Source of the DNA: Notospermus geniculatus | Lineage: Eukaryota; Nemertea; Pilidiophora; Heteronemertea; Lineidae | DNA: 64,000 nt | Assembly (NCBI GenBank): GCA_002633025.1 | Contig: NMRB01000297.1 | Span: 342,997 to 406,996 of the forward strand | Direction: 5' to 3' | Part shown: positions 13,501 through 20,580 of the stretch, piece after piece | Layout of the letters: each line of letters starts with the position of its first letter | Position numbering within the stretch: the stretch's first letter is position 1 | Notes under the pieces: generated by a model | The model's database searches: none | Told to the model about the DNA's origin: nothing | Seen by the model: the letters and a program-made list of their open reading frames with translations, nothing else | Position numbers and translations under genes: made by a program

Positions 13501-16500
13501 TTGGTATTAAAACAAAGCGATTTCTTTCAGTCGAATAAAAGAGATTCTCAAAAAACTCGAGAAAGACGACCCGAGCCACGGGTACATCGTATACGAGAAG
13601 GAAATTCAATACGAAAAGGTTGCCTCAATGAAATATAGTTATGGAACACTCCACGTCCGACGCCTACCCCTTGATCAGGGGGTCGGCCTCTTCATGACAA
13701 ACAGTAAACCGTTGTTACAGCTGAATGTGGATGATCCGGGGTTTTCGCCGTCGTCTTTGGAAATTCCAATGGGGTCAAACATTGGCCAGGTAAAGAAAAT
13801 CTGTCTGTCAGTTTGTCAACGTCATCATCTTGTAACCCACCTTCAACCAATTTTTTGCTCACGACATCCTTGACGCAGTGCAATAGATCACTCTCAAATT
13901 GACGTAAATGACAAAGATCTGCGCACTTCCGCCGAAATCTCAACCACAACCTTAGTCTGAAACTGAATGATGTAACGCAGACAACCCCACGACAGTGACG
14001 TTGAAGACGTTGCGTCAGACTCGACCATTGCTGAATCATGGAGAGCTTTCTGGGCGAGCGATGCAAGGGGGAAAACGTACTCTTAGGAGTTGTGAATTCT
14101 GGTGTGGAGATGCAGGTTTAGGCCTACATGATCCCCCTTCTCCAGCTGAAATGTGGATCCGGAACGTAGAAGAGTGCCAGCTGAAAGAATTATCAAAGAA
14201 CGTTTGTTTCGGAATAGAGGGATGCATCCCTCCATCCGAAAAAAATAGCTACCGCTAGGCTACCTACGGCAGCCTAGCGGCAGCCTGCGTAGCTATGGCA
14301 TTATGTATTAGGATATATGGGAAAATTCCACAGCAGCACTGAAATCCCGTCAACGAAAAAAGTATTTGTCGGCTACAATCCAAGTCATTCAGAGGCCCAA
14401 AAAGAAACATATTCACTTATTCCAGTAATCGGTAGCACTTGTCACAAAAGCACGTGAACGACGAACGACGTGCTGAACTAGCGGTTGGATATAGAGAACT
14501 ACATGTATGCATGAATTAGGCAAAGCAGACAAAGAACTCTGTTACTAAGCCACATTGTGGCATTTCTGACAATGGCTTATGGTGATTCAATGGCCGATTA
14601 CGCTGTTAACAGGCGTGATTTCTTATCTGCACGGGGTGATAGACAGTGAAGCGAACATTCGTCTTCGGCTTGGCCTATAAGCAGAAAGCAGACGACCGCC
14701 ACAAAATCCCGAATTTTCGTGTTATTTTCGGCGTTATTGTATCCATTCATATATGATTACTTACTACGGATATCTTTCGTGGAAACAGTAGCGCTAAGCA
14801 CAACTAATACGGCGTGTTCACGCAATGGGAGACAAAAATGCATATTCCTGAAAAATCCTCTATGAGGCATTCTACTCGCTGGTTCGACAAAGTAATTCGC
14901 TGGCTACGCTATTTTTCGCCTGGCGGCGAGCCCAGGAACCATTGCGTCAAGGTTCTGGTTGAGATTTCGGCGGAAGTGCGCAGATCTGCAAATTCGAGAA
15001 TTGTCTATCGGGACGAAATGTCAAAAAAGAGGTGCAACCGCTCTCAGTGCCTCCATTTGGCGGTAGTGTGCAATCAGTGGGGTCCAGCAGGATGGAAATC
15101 AAATACTTGAGGAGTGGCCCAACATAACAATCTTGCACCAAACTAGATGTGAACACAAGAGCTTTCTGATGCTGCATATGCCAACAGCTTTGAAGAAAAG
15201 TCCCTGGGAAGTCTAGTGTCTGCTTACTGGAGTCAGATGTTGGCCCTTTTCAAGTTCCTTTGAGGGTACTAACATAGTACGGTACCCTTGGCACTTGAAG
15301 CTTGCTTCATACACCAGATATCAAGTTGATAGCTCACTTGGTGCCAGAAACTACCCGAGTTGACATCTAGTTGTTGCAGAATTTTGACGTAACCTGTGAG
15401 GTGAAATTGCCATCGACTGAACTCAAGTTTATTTCTCTTCCAGCTTCTTCTCATGTTGATCTACAGTACGACCCCCTGTGTCAAAACGTCCATACTCAAG
15501 GGGGACCAAGATCGAAAAGTTAAGAGGCCTATTCTGAAATGTCCATCTGGTGTCAAATATACGATTAGACAGTTGGTGGCGATGTCTTTGGAGGATTATG
15601 TTTGCTTTGACGTCATGGCTGAACCGAAGGCGAGTATTTTGTCTGTCTTACCATGTTGGAACCTCACATTGCTGACACCTCTGCTAGGACACCTACTCTT
15701 CATTCCACTTCTGATTGGCACGAGGTTTGTGGCTGATATCTCCACAATGGCTGGGTCAAATTTGACCTACCATACATCAATCAATTTGTCTTTTTTGCCA
15801 CCATAGGCATCATCGCTGTCATTTTCCCTAAAAAACAATGCAACATAAAAACGTTCTTTCACCAATCACAGTTCGTGTTTACGGCCGAAATTTTAAAATA
15901 GCAATGCATCGCACATGTGTAAACTGCCCTGAACACCGTGGCGAAATGAAATGGATTTTGAGAAAGGGATCGGTCATGTCAGCCTTGCACGAAAAATGGA
16001 GATAGCAGAAAGATACCGACAAGAAAGACAAGTCAATTGATGTAGGCCTATGGTATGTCAAATTTGACCCAGCCATTGTTGAGATATTGGCCATAAACCT
16101 CACGCCAATCAGATGTGGAATGAAGTAGGGCCTATTCCGCACCTCAAAACTCAGGTTCATCCTAGTAACTCAGGTTATTCTCATGAACATTTCTCATTTT
16201 CAGTTCCCGAATCGTCTGGCCTCCATGGTGCAGGAGATCTCGAACCACTCTGAAGTTTACAGCGGGGATATCGCTCCGTATGCCTACCTCGCCGGCCAGT
16301 CATACCTCAAAGAATCCGAGGGATGTCCAGACCAGTGCAAACAGGCAGCGAAAAGAATCTACGAGAAATTACAAGATAGCATTGGGGTAGGACTTTTCAA
16401 TTGCTTTTGGGAAGGTCACCCTTGTTCTTTTTTGTGTCGAGGAAGTTGGCTGATCAGGCTAGAGAGGTTCTTCACTGACGTCACAACGGTCCAGTCAAAG

Positions 16501-17133
16501 AATCAGCCATGTTGGCCGTCAGATGGCTGGCGACGATGTCAAAACACGTCATGACATTTTGATGTCAGGATCTGTGTGTTGACGCTGTGTTCATGCCATG
16601 ACGTCACTTGACGTTTTGATGGCCAATATGCATTGTCGTCATGAAAATGTGACGTCATGCGAAGAACCTCTATAGGCCTAGTTACAGCGGATATCGGACG
16701 ATAGACGATTCTCCAATTCACAGATATGCGCACTTCCCCCGAAATCTCAACCAGAACCTCGATCTGAAACCGGTTGACGTGACGCAATCCGTGATTCAGC
16801 AAAGGTCGAGTCTGACGCAGTGTCTTCGACGTCACTGTCCTGGGGTTGTCTGCATTACGTCATTCAGTTTCAGACCGAGGTTCTGGTTGAGATTTTGGCG
16901 GAAGTGCACAGATCTTTGTCGTTTACGTCAATTTGAGAACGGTCTGTAACCTTGACCTTTACATCTTCTTCCAGAATCATCCATTCCACACAGACTACGA
17001 GAAGGAGGCCGAGAAACTACTGCGAGATAAAGATCGCGTAACGTTCGAGGCGTTGTTGTCACAGGAACTCCTCATAAGTACTCACCGCTTCACTGTCAAG
17101 GATAAAATGTACGACGTAGAAGATGCTGATTGA
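1337..17133 (+). CDS. Large Gly-rich/collagen-like protein with DUF7932-like C-terminal region (18 exons, 5' end missing)
   Basis: I assembled 18 exons: 1337-1558, 4728-4796, 5315-5414, 5948-6202, 6450-6667, 7516-7657, 8253-8416, 9046-9213, 9819-9962, 10125-10229, 10903-10974, 11273-11380, 11580-11807, 12841-13124, 13531-13789, 15444-15629, 16204-16386 and 16975-17133. They total 3,066 nt (1,021 codons plus TGA) and every junction keeps frame. All introns are GT-AG except one GC-AG. Domain order is: a non-repetitive lead (exon 1), a charged linker (exon 2), GGX/GXX-rich collagen-like sequence (exons 3-7), a beta-sandwich-like region (exons 8-12), and a region with alternating hydrophobic strands and helices resembling a Rossmann-type fold (exons 13-18). 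From memory this resembles proteins annotated DUF7932 in fungi and invertebrates. The molecular role is unknown. Exon 1 opens in phase 0 behind an acceptor, so the start and any signal peptide lie upstream of, or hidden near, the left edge. The exon set is well supported; the family name is from recall. Confidence 0.88.
1559..3800. other. Intron 1, first part: no gene seen, degenerate repeats
   Basis: 2160-2440 may be a weak TIR element (TTCATACTT / AAGTATAAACTATG) with CGACC-type words inside. 3675-3755 holds three units of about 33 bp ending in ATTCCCTTTAA. No exon fits this stretch. Confidence 0.5.
3805..4064. mobile_element. TIR element with interior made of ACATTTCNAAAAC words
   Basis: The ends are TAAAGGTCTGTCTACGCCA and, in reverse complement, TAAGGCCTATTTACACCA. 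The inside is mostly degenerate runs of the word CAAAACATTT and its complement. The ends resemble those of the 12250-12601 element (TTAAGACCAATTTACATGA). Confidence 0.65.
4395..4421. repeat. Short perfect palindrome
   Basis: AAAAAATTCCTG / CAGGAATTTTTT with a 3-nt centre, in intron 1. No function is evident. Confidence 0.6.
4728..4796 (+). CDS. Exon 2 of the collagen-like gene
   Basis: The exon has 23 codons and is phase 0 to phase 0. The acceptor is CCACCCCCAG and the donor AAG/GTGGGT. It encodes a short charged peptide with PPPDEKEMDYMARMAYNVKD. Support comes from frame continuity with its neighbours; it is the weakest exon because of its short length. Confidence 0.65.
4904..5030. mobile_element. 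Left arm of hairpin MITE family B
   Basis: It matches the left arm of the full copy at 9278-9672 (GTGAGGTNTCGCAAATCTGA through GGTTGGTACCACAAATAT). It is cut where family A (5031-5277) begins, which suggests insertion or recombination at the junction. Confidence 0.7.
5031..5277. mobile_element. Hairpin MITE family A, full copy
   Basis: Long arms face each other: AGATCTGCGCACTTCCGCC on the left and GGCGGAAGCGCAGATCT on the right, with further matches toward the centre (CCTCGATCTGAAAC / GTTTC-type). Other copies are at 1136-1307 (part), 13892-14041 (part, inverted), 14945-15012 (arm), 16701-16947, 19247-19492 and 19487-19727. Confidence 0.8.
5315..5414 (+). CDS. Exon 3, start of the Gly-rich segment
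   Basis: The acceptor is TTGTTTGTAG and the donor GACG/GTACGT; the exon leaves phase 1. The peptide moves into Gly/Pro-rich sequence (PPGAHGAPGGRGKDG). It lies 38 bp after a hairpin MITE (5031-5277), and two minus-oriented SINEs fill the next intron. Confidence 0.82.
5440..5935 (-). mobile_element. Two tRNA-derived SINEs, head to tail, minus strand
   Basis: Each copy (about 5440-5684 and 5685-5935) reads on the minus strand with a tRNA-like head whose B box appears as GGATTCGAAC on the + strand. A shared body follows, with CACTTGGATGGGGTCTTTTA, TTGCCCTTGCAAAG and GCTTACTGTCCCATGCGA. The tail side holds TCAGGGCTGAAGCC. Both fill intron 3. A full + copy is at 46252-46536. Confidence 0.8.
5948..6202 (+). 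CDS. Exon 4, Gly-rich segment with a folded insert
   Basis: The acceptor is TTTTTTGCAG and the donor CAAG/GTGAGA. Collagen-like GXY repeats (GLPGIKGENGELGQKG) are followed by about 50 non-repetitive residues with DLHVRSHDVDLHTDLGG, then GGX repeats. The non-repetitive insert suggests a small beta unit between two Gly-rich linkers. A gap of 18 Ns (6402-6419) beside poly-C lies in the next intron. Confidence 0.88.
6402..6419. other. Assembly gap (18 N) in intron 4
   Basis: The run of N follows a long poly-C tract and is probably a sequencing failure at a homopolymer. It does not touch an exon. Confidence 0.95.
6450..6667 (+). CDS. Exon 5, Gly-rich repeats plus beta insert
   Basis: The acceptor is TTTCTTTTAG and the donor GAG/GTGAGT. 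Dense GGX repeats (GGPGGKGGDGGTGGDGGDGG) flank a short folded stretch (KRAYMRFASGSIG). The exon ends with VEIAASDPRLLMLVE, a likely beta-hairpin. It is phase 2 nt in, phase 0 out. Confidence 0.88.
7050..7488 (+). mobile_element. 440-bp MITE family C, forward copy
   Basis: The ends are GGGGAACC...GGTTCCTC. The body includes AGGAGGCGCTGG, GTTCGTGACGTTATGTGC, TTAGGGCTAGAAGTAGGGTG and CAAATAACGTTGGCTTGAC. The same sequence appears inverted at 7731-8171 and forward at 17587-18032. It ends about 27 bp before exon 6. Confidence 0.85.
7516..7657 (+). CDS. Exon 6, Gly-rich repeats, sandwiched between inverted MITE copies
   Basis: The acceptor is CTGTTGTTTCAG and the donor GACG/GTGAGT. The peptide has two Cys (VDCTPGRCGLGG) followed by collagen/GGX-like repeats with GGKGGKGGKGG. 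It is flanked by two copies of the same 440-bp element in opposite orientation (7050-7488 and 7731-8171), only about 27 and 73 bp away. Its pre-mRNA could therefore fold the exon into a stem-loop. Confidence 0.88.
7731..8171 (-). mobile_element. 440-bp MITE family C, inverted copy
   Basis: It is the reverse complement of 7050-7488 with modest divergence: AATGAGGAACCGG at its left end and GGTTCCCCATT at its right end. It starts 73 bp after the exon 6 donor. With the forward copy it makes inverted arms of about 440 bp around a 242-bp loop that holds exon 6. Confidence 0.85.
8253..8416 (+). CDS. Exon 7, end of the Gly-rich segment
   Basis: The acceptor is TGCTCATTCCAG and the donor CAA/GTGAGT. 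The exon starts with the last Gly-rich residues (RAGYAGSAAINGSSGQDG), then changes into ordinary folded sequence (LIWHVVAPNGKDTVEQSG). This marks the end of the collagen-like part. Confidence 0.88.
8514..8722. mobile_element. Palindromic MITE in intron 7
   Basis: The arms are CACTCCAAAAGAGCGCAGC and GCTGCACTCTTTTGGAGTG; the inner arms continue with ACCTGACGGGGCAGCGTCAT and its complement, about 50 bp in all. It abuts the next element at 8724. Confidence 0.8.
8724..9015. mobile_element. TIR element with perfect 27-bp ends and GTTACGCGTAA-word interior
   Basis: TACAGTACAGGTCACAATTG... at the left is the exact reverse complement of the last 27 bp (...CAATTGTGACCTGTACTGTA). Almost the whole interior is built from degenerate CGTAAGTTACG / GTTACGCG words in both orientations. 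It lies 30 bp before exon 8. Confidence 0.85.
9046..9213 (+). CDS. Exon 8, beta-rich region
   Basis: The exon has 56 codons and is phase 0 to phase 0. The acceptor is TTTTTCACTCCAG and the donor AAG/GTTAGT. The strings DDGIFEPNERIFISHVAVKN and GGLTCPEG match the pattern of a beta-sandwich entry (DDGxxEPGE-like) that I associate with DUF7932 proteins. It begins 31 bp after the end of a MITE (8724-9015). Confidence 0.88.
9278..9672. mobile_element. Hairpin MITE family B, full copy
   Basis: Two arms of about 190 bp face each other around a centre CTTCGTAGATGATACGAAG: GTGAGGTTTGGCAAATCTGA on the left and TTTGTGAAACCTCGC on the right. Arm copies are at 4904-5030, 36283-36560 and 41757-41984. Confidence 0.85.
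9819..9962 (+). CDS. Exon 9
   Basis: The exon has 48 codons and is phase 0 to phase 0. The acceptor is TTCATCCTATAG and the donor CGG/GTATGT. It starts MAPGEIHRIRREFTGRIKDV. The internal ATG at the exon edge is not taken as a start because the exon joins in frame to exon 8. Confidence 0.85.
10125..10229 (+). CDS. Exon 10
   Basis: The exon has 35 codons and is phase 0 to phase 0. The acceptor is TTTTCCACAG and the donor ACA/GTAAGT. The peptide RRVDVQYPIKIDVIDVPRQL ends in EGTIIIT, which runs naturally into LHNISS of exon 11 as one beta strand and turn. Confidence 0.85.
10903..10974 (+). CDS. Exon 11
   Basis: The exon has 24 codons and is phase 0 to phase 0. The acceptor is TTCTTTACAG and the donor AAA/GTAAGC. 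It encodes LHNISSVPYGEEETDLSGG and then PVQVK. The NIS element after a hydrophobic strand supports the join to exon 10. Confidence 0.8.
11027..11150. mobile_element. GGCGGATCC-type (hAT-like) MITE remnant with poly-C
   Basis: CAGGCGTGGATCGAGGGGGG and AAAATCTGTAAAATTGACC match the elements at 20467, 23888 and 59386, which carry CAG(T/G)GGCGGATCC-like ends. A single N (11127) and poly-C lie inside. Confidence 0.6.
11273..11380 (+). CDS. Exon 12
   Basis: The exon has 36 codons and is phase 0 to phase 0. The acceptor is ACGTGTGCTCAG and the donor TTG/GTAAGT. The peptide VLRIDASSKVNLILPITP is followed by a helix-like ESAELFDKC. It lies after a poly-C-bearing MITE remnant with a single N at 11127. 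Confidence 0.8.
11580..11807 (+). CDS. Exon 13, start of Rossmann-like region
   Basis: The exon has 76 codons and is phase 0 to phase 0. The acceptor is TTTCTGTTTTCAG and the donor GAT/GTACGT. It reads GKLIEYRHALMRICPNF, then a hydrophobic strand (DCLFVTGPWIT), a helix and LDFWDVERYNGFS. The 'D-LFVT ... DFWDVE-YNGFS' layout is what recalls the fungal DUF7932 proteins. A possible earlier donor at 11703 is rejected because the frame stays open and conserved-looking beyond it. Confidence 0.87.
11859..12095 (-). mobile_element. tRNA-derived SINE, minus strand, head decayed
   Basis: It shares TCAGGGCCGAAGCCATAGCA, CACTTGGATGGGGTCTTTTA and GCTTACTGTCCTATGCGA with the full SINE at 46252-46536. The B-box complement GGGATTCGAAACC is at its right end. 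It lies in intron 13. Confidence 0.75.
12250..12601. mobile_element. TIR element with TCCGATGTCGG-word interior
   Basis: The ends TTAAGACCAATTTACATGA and ...GTGTAAATTGGTCTTTA are inverted. The interior is rich in CGGATGT / CCGACA / CGTACGAC words in both orientations. It lies in intron 13. Confidence 0.75.
12841..13124 (+). CDS. Exon 14
   Basis: The exon has 284 nt, phase 0 in and phase 2 out. The acceptor is TTCACCCTTTCAG and the donor AAAC/GTGAGT. It encodes NYHGRMIVFPHFAMNLLDGP, then a helix and SGLLLMMNDSNHT, continuing the alternating strand/helix pattern. Confidence 0.88.
13531..13789 (+). CDS. Exon 15
   Basis: The exon has 259 nt, phase 2 in and phase 0 out. The acceptor is ATTTCTTTCAG and the donor CAG/GTAAAG. 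A charged helix (IKEILKKLEKDD) is followed by GTLHVRRLPLDQGVGLFMTN. It completes the codon split with exon 14, which strongly supports both exons. Confidence 0.87.
13892..15012. other. Intron 15 repeats: family A fragments and unassigned sequence
   Basis: 13892-14041 is an inverted right half of hairpin MITE A and 14945-15012 is a single arm of it. Between them only GCCTAGCGGCAGCC-like short repeats near 14250-14290 stand out. No exon fits. Confidence 0.6.
15444..15629 (+). CDS. Exon 16, ends at a GC donor
   Basis: The exon has 62 codons and is phase 0 to phase 0. The acceptor is ATTTCTCTTCCAG. The only junction that joins exon 17 in frame and stops at the natural end of coding-like sequence is AAG/GCGAGT at 15630, a GC-AG intron. 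Downstream the frame stays open to 15806 but turns into MITE sequence (about 15690-16140). Confidence 0.8.
15690..16140. mobile_element. About 450-bp TIR element in intron 16
   Basis: The left arm (CACTTCTGATTGGCACGAGG ... GCTGGGTCAAATTTGACC) is mirrored at 16022-16137 (GGTCAAATTTGACCCAGC-type ... CACGCCAATCAGATGTGG). The core GTGTAAACTGCCCTGAACAC recurs in diverged form at 49175-49290, and another part recurs at 48545-48720. Confidence 0.7.
16204..16386 (+). CDS. Exon 17
   Basis: The exon has 61 codons and is phase 0 to phase 0. The acceptor is TCTCATTTTCAG and the donor GGG/GTAGGA. It is helix-rich (NRLASMVQEISNHSEVYSGD, QCKQAAKRIYEKLQ) with two Cys (CPDQC). Confidence 0.85.
16701..16947. 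mobile_element. Hairpin MITE family A, full copy in the last intron
   Basis: Left arm ATAGACGATTCTCCAATTCA... and CAGATATGCGCACTTCC; right arm GGCGGAAGTGCACAGATCT. It ends 27 bp before exon 18, so the acceptor tract of the last exon sits right beside it. Confidence 0.8.
16975..17133 (+). CDS. Exon 18, last coding exon with stop
   Basis: The exon has 52 codons plus TGA at 17131-17133. The acceptor is TCTTCTTCCAG, 27 bp after a hairpin MITE (16701-16947). It encodes a helical tail ending in an acidic YDVEDAD. No AATAAA follows closely; the nearest clear ones are at about 21690 and 22072, so the 3' end is undefined. Confidence 0.87.
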   Translation, partial: NHPFHTDYEKEAEKLLRDKDRVTFEALLSQELLISTHRFTVKDKMYDVEDAD

Positions 17134-17586
17134 GTGACACATTCCGGAACTGAGCAGACGACATTTTCTTAATGTTTTTATTCTTAAAGTGTGGTGTTAC
17201 CATGGAAATGATTTGATGAAAGTTTGTTTATTTTTGCAATTGTAACGCCACCTGTGGGTTACATGTAGTTGACTATTTAGCTGCTTGACACTTGTTTGCG
17301 CTGAGAAGTACGTGGGGGCGGGGGAGAAGCCAATTAGAATTGAACGCCAACTCGTTCAGGATTACAAGTAGATGATGGCATCTGTAGTGTTTTGCTTGAA
17401 AAGTGCAAGTCGTTGGTGAAAAACTGTGAGACATTACTGCTGTTAGATGCCACCCTACTAACGGTGTTACAAAATTTGACGTCATAGAGCAGAAGTGCAC
17501 GTGCGACAACGTCATCCATAATGACGTGGAGGCTGGTCAACAAATTTAGTGACATTCTAGGACCCTCTAACGGCAATGAAGTCTCC

Positions 17587-18032
17587 AATAGGGAACCGGA
17601 GTGCCCAAAGGAGGCGCTGGGAACAACTCAGTTTTAACACAAAAGTACATGCGTTGCGATGTTTAAAATGTCATTGACGGCATGCATCGTTCGTGACGTT
17701 ATGTGCAATGCTTCATTCAGAATCAATGACGTTGCTCTTTGGTCTGTAGTTTACGCTAAAATAGTCAATTTTATCGATGAAATTCAACATGTTCCCGCTT
17801 GAATTTTCGTTTGAAAACATTCAGATACATTGCATTGAGTCAGTCCTTTACTTGATGATGAACATGGGTAAAATTCTAAATTCAGTGGACTACTTCAGGT
17901 ATATTAGGGCTAGAAGTAGGGTGTAGTTTCAGAATTAAATGGCAAATAACGTTGGCTTGACTTTCGACGTCATAGTTTTAACTGAGTTGTCGTCAGCGCC
18001 ACGTCACGGATTAGTTATGCCGGTTCCTCATT
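17587..18032 (+). mobile_element. MITE family C, third copy, 3' of the gene
   Basis: Forward orientation, colinear with 7050-7488 from GGGAACCGG to CCGGTTCCTC. It has no exon inside or near it, which shows that exon 6 is not part of the element. Confidence 0.85.
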
Positions 18033-18503
18033 GGATAAAATGCCGGGTCCATGGTCGCACTTATCAATTATTTCATTCAGAATATTCTAGGAATCTACCA
18101 TCTGACAATGTAACAACTACTCTTACCAACTGGTGCTGCCATCTATTTATGATATTGTCAATCAAATATCCATTCCATCAGATATCTTCGGTGTATTGTT
18201 TATGCATGAGGTATATTTTATAATAATTTGTGTCATACGGAATGTCCATTTCATCCTCCCAGTTTTCTCGACAATTGTTATTTTTCCGTACTATGTATAT
18301 TTCATTTAAATTAAGTGTTTTACCGCATCGACGTACGACTATCAAATGCCCTGTGCAGGGTTTGTCCATTGCACTGTTAACGGAAGATTTGAGGGACAGT
18401 TGTCAATTTAAAGCCGCACTGCATTCAATTCAGAAAGTGCTTAATGTTCGCCAACGTTAGTGTAGTGTAAAATGTAGGCCTACTATCTGAATACATTAAG
18501 CCA

Positions 18504-18861
18504 GACGTACATCGCACTTGCGACTCACCGAAATAACTATTCTGGTCAGTCGCTGGTGATGTACGCGCTGCGCGCACATCGCAAATTCAGCAACTCAGTA
18601 AAACTAGGAGGATCCAATCAGTCGTCCTGTCCTGACTGCGTACATCGCAGCGACTGAACGAAACTGGGTACAATTAGTCGCTAAAGTTGAACATGTGCAA
18701 CTCGCAGCGACTGGCAAAATCTCAGTTCCAGTGAGTCGGAAGGGTGCGTACATCGACCGTTTCTGGCAACTGATCAGTCCCCTCCAGTTCCAGCTTGATC
18801 CTCCCAGTCGCCAGTAGTTCAGAGGTGACTAGTTGTCTCCAGTCACAAGTGTGATGTAGGC
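18504..18861. mobile_element. TIR element with CAGTCGC/ACATCGC-word interior
   Basis: GACGTACATCGCACTTGCGA at the left matches the reverse complement of AGTCACAAGTGTGATGTAGG at the right. The interior is a degenerate array of GCGACTG, GTACATCGC and CAACTCAG words. Confidence 0.65.
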
Positions 18862-19050
18862 CTACGCTAGGCTTTAGAGCTCTGCCTATGCAGTTCTTTC
18901 AGTGTGTGCTGAAAACTTGGTCTTGATTCTTGAAGTACGTATCTGGCAAGCATTTTGGGGACCTTCACGAGGCTACGAGACCTCTACCTGCTGTGCCTAA
19001 CACTTTGAAAACACCATGTAATTCAATACAGAGGGGCTTTAAATAATTGT

Positions 19051-19246
19051 TGGCGGTGGTGGAGTGGTAAAATTTGCTCCTGCCACCAAGAGGTCATGAG
19101 TTCGATCCCAGTCTTGCCAGTGGTTTTACTTGGTAGAGAGAGTGATCTGTCCTCAAAGGTGTAGGTTTTCTCCGGGGGCTCTAGTTTCCTCCTACATTGG
19201 TGTATAACTCGGCCAGAGCTTTTAGTCTCATCCGACAGACCCTCTT
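19051..19246 (+). mobile_element. Second type of tRNA-derived SINE
   Basis: An A-box-like GGTGGTGGAGTGGTAAAA is followed about 30 bp later by a B box in ATGAGTTCGATCCCAGTC. A non-tRNA body with TTTTCTCCGGGGGCT and CTCCTACATT comes next. Body and head differ from the SINE at 46252. Confidence 0.65.
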
Positions 19247-19727
19247 ACAGACGATTCTTGAATTTGCAGATCTGCGCACTTCCGCCAAAATCGGAACCAC
19301 AGCCTCGATCGGAAACCAGCCTACGTGACACAATCCATGATTCAGCAATGGTCGACTCTGACGCAACGTCGTCGAAGTCACTGTCGTGGAGTTGTCTGCG
19401 TCATGTCACTCAGCTTCAGCTCGAGGTGGTGGTTGAGATTTTGGTGGAAGTGTGCAGACCTTTGTTGTTTACATCAATTTGAGAATGGTCTGTATAGACA
19501 AATCCCAAATTCCCAGATCTGCGCACTTCCGCCAAAATCGTAAACAGAACCTCAACCTGAAACCAGCTGATGTGACGCAATCCATGATTCAGCAATGGTC
19601 GATTCTGATGCAATGTCTTCGACGTCACTGTCATGGGGTTTTCTGCGTTACATTCAGTTTGAGATTTTGGCGGAAGTGTGTAGATCTTTGTCGTTTACGT
19701 CAATTTCAGAACGGTCTTTTGTATAGA
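19247..19727. mobile_element. Two adjacent hairpin MITE family A copies
   Basis: 19247-19492 and 19487-19727 are arranged head to tail, and both carry the CAGATCTGCGCACTTCCGCC arm. The second copy lacks part of the right half before GGCGGAAGTGTGTAGATCT. Confidence 0.75.
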
Positions 19728-20029
19728 TTAAATTGCTCTTTAAGGAAAGTAATTTATCGATGGTAGTCCACTTTAATTTGGTGTAGCAAGAAGGAGGTTG
19801 CATCCACTGCCATTCGAAACTTTTGCTTATGATTTTGGCAGCATGATCAGACGGCCGTGTTTCGTTGTTGTGTATTTTCGAGTCACTTTTTGAGCACCGT
19901 GGTCTTTTATAATCTATTGCGTCGTTGTATGTGCCTCTCCTGTTTTTGTTCATGTTTGGAAATTAATTACAAGTTTTGATAAAACCAGTTAACCCCTTCA
20001 CTGTGTAGGTATTAACTCCAAACTTATGT

Positions 20030-20381
20030 GGGTGATCCACCGACTTTACGACGAGTTTACGATCAGTTTGCGATTAGTTCACGACGAGTTTGCGAGTAGT
20101 TTACGACGAAAAATCATAGCCGGTGGATCAGCGTTCACAATTCGTTCACGACGAGTTTGCGACTCGTTCACGACTGAATTCTGTTGACGACGAGTTTGCG
20201 ACGAGTTTACAACGAGGTCAAACATGTTTGATTTGGTTCGGTGGATCAGCTTCAACGTCACATCATTTCTTCACGATCAGTTTGCGACTAGTTTACGACG
20301 AGTTTGCGATTCGTTGACGACTGCCGTCATGAACTAGTCGCAAACTGATCGTAAACTCGTCGTAAAGTCGGTGGATCACCC
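20030..20381. mobile_element. TIR element with ACGAGTTTGCGAC-word interior
   Basis: About 50-bp inverted ends (GGGTGATCCACCGACTTTAC / GTAAAGTCGGTGGATCACCC). The interior is an array of ACGACGAGTTTGCGA-like words and two CGGTGGATCAGC words. It is not coding in a consistent frame. Confidence 0.8.
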
Positions 20382-20466
20382 GCATTACTAACACCTCATC
20401 TGTTTTTGGCATGTCAAGTCACTCACACACTCTGATTGTTTCCCAATGTTTTGAATGCTTTTATAT

Positions 20467-20580
20467 TGCAGGCGTAGATCCAGAGGGGGCGCGCCAGGCG
20501 CACGCCTCCCTTTTGGCCAACACATCTGTAAAATCGACCTGAAATTTGGCTCTTTTCCCAAATCCTGGATCCGCTCGTAT
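20467..20580. mobile_element. GGCGGATCC-type MITE remnant
   Basis: CAGGCGTAGATCCAGAGGGG at the left and AAATCCTGGATCCGCTCG at the right, with ATCTGTAAAATCGACC inside, as in related copies. Confidence 0.55.

Noticed and set aside
13692-14066. 124-codon minus-strand frame
   Set aside because: Antisense of exon 15 running into an inverted hairpin MITE fragment.
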